Origin: an uncultured Clostridia bacterium
GTDB taxonomy: Bacteria; Bacillota; Clostridia; Oscillospirales; UBA644
DNA: 64,000 nucleotides
Assembly (NCBI GenBank): GCA_948443805.1
Contig: CAOJUB010000006.1
Location: 24,975-88,974 of the forward strand
Direction: 5' to 3'
Position numbers and translations under genes: made by a program. Under the pieces are notes generated by a model that was not told the DNA's origin, ran no database searches, and saw only the letters and a list, made by a program, of their open reading frames with translations. The stretch's first letter is position 1. The number at the start of each line of letters is the position of its first letter. Positions 61,963 to 64,000 of the stretch are shown here, piece by piece.

Positions 61963-62805
61963 ATGGTTGGTTTGGTTCTGGAGGGCGGAACGTTTCGTCC
62001 GATTTACAGTGCGGGGATCATGGACGCCTTTTTGAAGGCAGGGATCTATCTGCCTTATTGTGTTGGCGTTTCTGCGGGGATTACCGACGGTGTGTCCTAT
62101 ATTTCCCGGCAGCCGGAACGGAATCTTGAAATTCTTCGCCGTTTCCGCCACGATAAACGGTATATCGGGTTCCGGAATTTTATCGGAAGCAAGAGCCTTT
62201 TTGGGCTTGATTTTGCGTATGATGAGCTGCCGAACCAATTGGTTCCGTTTGACTGGGATACCTATCGGCGCTATGAGGGAAAAGTATTGGTCGGTGTGAC
62301 CAATGCGCTGACCGGGGAAGGGGAGTTTTTTGACGGACAGGACCTGGACGCTTCTTGTACGATGCTTCGCGCGACTTGCGCGATTCCGTTGCTGTTCCCG
62401 CCGATTACAATAAACGGAACGCCGTATTACGACGGCGGGCTGGTCAATCCTATTCCGTTTCAAAAAGCGCTCGATGACGGCTGCGACAAACTCATTATTA
62501 TTTTAACCCGTCCCGACGATTATCGGAAAACGCTTTCGGCCGGTACAAAGCTGGCTGCCCGGCGGATGAAAAAGCGGTTTCCCTCGCTGGAAAAAATTTT
62601 GCTGACCCGTCATGAAAGTTATAACGCCGCCGTTGAAAGCTGCCGCCGTTTGGAAAAAGAAGGGCGGGCGCTGATTTTCCGGCCGGAATATCCTCTTGAC
62701 AGCATGGAAAAAGATGTCCGGCAGATCGAGAAGAATTATCGGATGGGTTTTTCGCTTGCTGAAAGACGGATGGCGGAGGTTCAGGCATTTCTTCAGGAAA
62801 ACTGA
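61963..62805 (+). CDS. Patatin-like phospholipase
   Basis: Serine lipid acyl hydrolase of the cytosolic bacterial patatin group. 280 residues: oxyanion segment LEGGTFRPIYSAG, nucleophile Ser37 in GVSAG, catalytic Asp157 in YYDGGLVNPIP. The oxyanion loop lacks the usual GGGxRG arginine order but keeps R12. TGGAG precedes the ATG. Substrate unknown; lysophospholipid or phospholipid turnover is likely. Confidence 0.9.
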   Translation: MVGLVLEGGTFRPIYSAGIMDAFLKAGIYLPYCVGVSAGITDGVSYISRQPERNLEILRRFRHDKRYIGFRNFIGSKSLFGLDFAYDELPNQLVPFDWDTYRRYEGKVLVGVTNALTGEGEFFDGQDLDASCTMLRATCAIPLLFPPITINGTPYYDGGLVNPIPFQKALDDGCDKLIIILTRPDDYRKTLSAGTKLAARRMKKRFPSLEKILLTRHESYNAAVESCRRLEKEGRALIFRPEYPLDSMEKDVRQIEKNYRMGFSLAERRMAEVQAFLQEN

Positions 62806-62854
62806 AATTCATTGCCGAAACAGTTTTTCAGAAGGGAACTTTTCATGGAAATTA

Positions 62855-62883
62855 TTGACTTTTTCAGATGGTTGTGCTACAAT
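62855..62883 (+). promoter_or_regulatory. Sigma-A promoter of RpiB-like gene
   Basis: TTGACT (62855-62860), 17-base spacer, TACAAT (62878-62883). Confidence 0.82.
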
Positions 62884-62912
62884 AGAAAAAAAAGAACCGT
62901 ACGGAGGGTTTC

Positions 62913-63494
62913 ATGATGAAAACAATAAAAGACAAACAGGTGCTTGTTGCGGCGGATTTCGCCGGCGTGGCGCTGAAAAACGCGGTGGTTGCGCATCTTG
63001 AAAAACGCGGATGGACCTGCACCGATATCGGAGTTAAAACCGTTGATGAAAAAAATCCCGAAATGTTTCACCGGATCGGCCTGAAGGTCGGCGCGAAAAT
63101 TGCGGAGGGCGAATTTGAGCGCGCGCTGATTTTCTGCGGCACCGGGATGGGCATTCATATTGCGGCCAGCAAATGTCCGCATGTTCACGCCGCTGTCTGC
63201 GAGAGCGTAACGGCAGCCCGCCGCGCGATCACCGGAAACAACTGCAATGTTCTTTCTATGGGCGGACACTGGATCGGCGCGAATCTCGGCATTGAAATGG
63301 CGGAGGCATTCCTTTATAATAATCTGGGCGACAGTTATGAGTGGTGGCCGAATTTTTATGAGTTCCATAAACTGGCTTATGACGAATTGGATAATTTCGA
63401 TTATGAAACCTTCAAAAAGAACGGGTTTGAATTTCCCAACGCAAAAGAAATTCCGCTGGACGACTGCATGAAACCGGAAGATTTGGTTTTCTGA
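62913..63494 (+). CDS. RpiB/LacA/LacB family sugar-phosphate isomerase
   Basis: 193 residues. Core (about 1-150) of the ribose-5-phosphate isomerase B / galactose-6-phosphate isomerase fold: VLVAADFAGVALKNAVVAHL, IFCGTGMGIHIAASKCPHVHAAVC, NCNVLSMGGHWIG. A C-terminal extension of about 45 residues (EWWPNFYEFHKLAYDELDNFDYE...) is absent from classical RpiB. Catabolism of an unusual pentose, tetrose or hexose phosphate is possible. CGGAGGG precedes the ATG; a second ATG follows immediately. Confidence 0.86.
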   Translation: MMKTIKDKQVLVAADFAGVALKNAVVAHLEKRGWTCTDIGVKTVDEKNPEMFHRIGLKVGAKIAEGEFERALIFCGTGMGIHIAASKCPHVHAAVCESVTAARRAITGNNCNVLSMGGHWIGANLGIEMAEAFLYNNLGDSYEWWPNFYEFHKLAYDELDNFDYETFKKNGFEFPNAKEIPLDDCMKPEDLVF

Positions 63495-63600
63495 AACTAG
63501 AACAGTATTAGGTTAAAATAATGGGAAACGTGATGGGGTCGGATGGGGAAGATATCCCTTATCATGTTCTCCTTTTTTCAGGGAATCCAAGACAAAAAAT

Positions 63601-63640
63601 ATACGCCGGAGAAAAGCTTTTCTCCGGCGTATATTTTTTG
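63601..63640 (+). terminator. Intrinsic terminator, perfect palindrome
   Basis: A 32-base perfect palindrome (ATACGCCGGAGAAAAG and its complement) followed by a T tract; ends the RpiB-like transcript 107 bases after its stop. Confidence 0.88.
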
Positions 63641-63854
63641 AAACAGATCGCATAGTAGATAACAAAAATATGAAAATATACTGAAACAAGAAAATTTAAA
63701 ACCACTTAGATTTCCATATCGTGATGAGTGGGATTGTTATGGCATTTCTGATTTTTCGCTTGGTTTTTGTTACCCTATTTTTTGACTACTATCAATCTTA
63801 AAAAATCGTAACAATTATGAAAAAATCGAAAGTGCCACTTTTATTTTTATCTAT
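63641..63854. other. Intergenic AT-rich stretch with no gene seen
   Basis: About 210 AT-rich bases between the isomerase terminator and the tRNA terminator. I find no open frame with a ribosome site and no structured RNA I can support. Confidence 0.5.
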
Positions 63855-63906
63855 AGCAAAAGCCCCCTGGAATACCGTAATATGCGGATTTCAGGGGGCT
63901 TTTGCT
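63852..63906 (-). terminator. Terminator of the tRNA-Trp gene
   Basis: Minus-strand stem AGCAAAAGCCCCCTG (63892-63906) with CAGGGGGCTTTTGCT (63855-63869), 15 pairs, starting one base after the tRNA CCA end. It shows that a functional tRNA gene was transcribed leftwards here. Confidence 0.8.
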
Positions 63907-63907
63907 T

Positions 63908-63954
63908 TGGCAGGGGCAGAAGGAATCGAACCCTCGACACGCGGTTTTGGAGAC
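63908..63954 (-). pseudogene. 3' half of tRNA-Trp(CCA): candidate attachment site
   Basis: Minus strand reads GGTCTCCAAAACCGCG (anticodon loop CTCCAAA, anticodon CCA, and the 3' anticodon stem), a T arm GAGGG-TTCGATT-CCTTC, acceptor strand TGCCCCT, discriminator G and encoded CCA. The 5' half (acceptor AGGGGCA and D arm) is missing: upstream of GGT the sequence is AT-rich and the lower anticodon stem is mismatched. This is the expected relic of site-specific integration into a tRNA 3' end. Confidence 0.8.
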
Positions 63955-64000
63955 CTAAAATAGATAATTAAAATAATGTTGGTATTTCAACGTTATTTGT
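63955..64000. mobile_element. Possible left edge of an integrated element
   Basis: Inferred only: 46 AT-rich bases directly next to the broken tRNA-Trp gene, with no similarity to a tRNA 5' half. An integrated element would lie rightwards, outside the window. No integrase or phage gene is visible here. Confidence 0.4.

Noticed and set aside
63908..64000. A complete tRNA-Trp gene
   Set aside because: The acceptor 5' strand and D arm are absent in the remaining bases before the window edge; only the 3' half is present.
1..64000. CRISPR array or insertion sequence
   Set aside because: No regularly spaced direct repeats, and no transposase-like protein or terminal inverted repeats were seen.

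Overview
The window is chromosomal DNA of an endospore-forming Bacillota, most likely a member of Clostridia, with roughly balanced GC. Evidence for this is the dnaA | rpmH-rnpA-yidD-yidC-jag-mnmE arrangement next to the replication origin, the sporulation regulators SigG and SpoIIID, near-consensus sigma-A promoters with AAGGAGG-type ribosome sites, ECF-type vitamin transporters (FolT, RibU) under THF and FMN riboswitches, and gut-type glycan enzymes (GH94 cellobiose phosphorylase, GH27 alpha-galactosidase). The species cannot be named from sequence alone.

Layout. 1-5.5 kb: origin-proximal block, with dnaA leftwards (3' end outside the window) and rpmH, rnpA, yidD, yidC, khpB/jag and mnmE rightwards. 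The usual mnmG-rsmG-parA-parB continuation is absent; rsmA translationally coupled to a cellobiose phosphorylase follows (5.6-8.8 kb). 8.9-11.1 kb, leftward: tyrS, and folT behind a THF riboswitch. 11.3-20.4 kb, rightward: a cell-shape and translation block of mreB, mreC, mreD, PBP2, minD, mgsA, hisS, aspS. 20.4-25.4 kb: a GldA/GldF/GldG-type ABC system plus a DUF4340 protein. 25.4-30.3 kb: thrS, a small membrane protein, an ABC exporter and an FlK-like thioesterase. 30.3-36.8 kb: sigG (leftward), DUF2752, AddB, a HAD phosphatase, a YetF-like membrane protein and spoIIID. 36.8-39.6 kb: two RNA-controlled transporters, a uracil-type NCS2 permease behind an attenuator of unrecognised class and RibU behind an FMN riboswitch.

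39.7-52.1 kb is more accessory: an IbrA/IbrB pair (PP-loop PAPS-reductase-like protein plus ParB-like protein), GH27 alpha-galactosidase, a YxeA-like protein, a secreted two-gene unit (subtilisin-like protease with FG-GAP repeats plus a cysteine-rich protein with a C-terminal anchor-like tail), a Noc/ParB protein behind a structured leader, a membrane-anchored SurA/PrsA-type foldase and an MFS transporter. 52.2-61.9 kb is mostly leftward: a peptidase-E-like protein of lower GC, a coiled-coil FtsX-type permease with its ATPase, a 32-residue membrane peptide, an unpaired fumarase beta subunit, a DivIVA-like protein, DUF4364, and a PadR / membrane protein / DUF4097 operon. 61.9-63.5 kb: a patatin-like phospholipase and an RpiB/LacAB-type isomerase.

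At the right edge (63.9 kb) lies the 3' half of a tRNA-Trp gene, broken inside the anticodon stem, still followed by its terminator and abutting AT-rich DNA. This is the classic footprint of an element integrated in a tRNA gene, so an integrated element probably begins at about 63,955 and extends beyond the window. The strongest leads are this junction, the two unclassified leader RNAs (upstream of uraA and of noc), the IbrA/IbrB module and the secreted protease/cysteine-rich protein pair.
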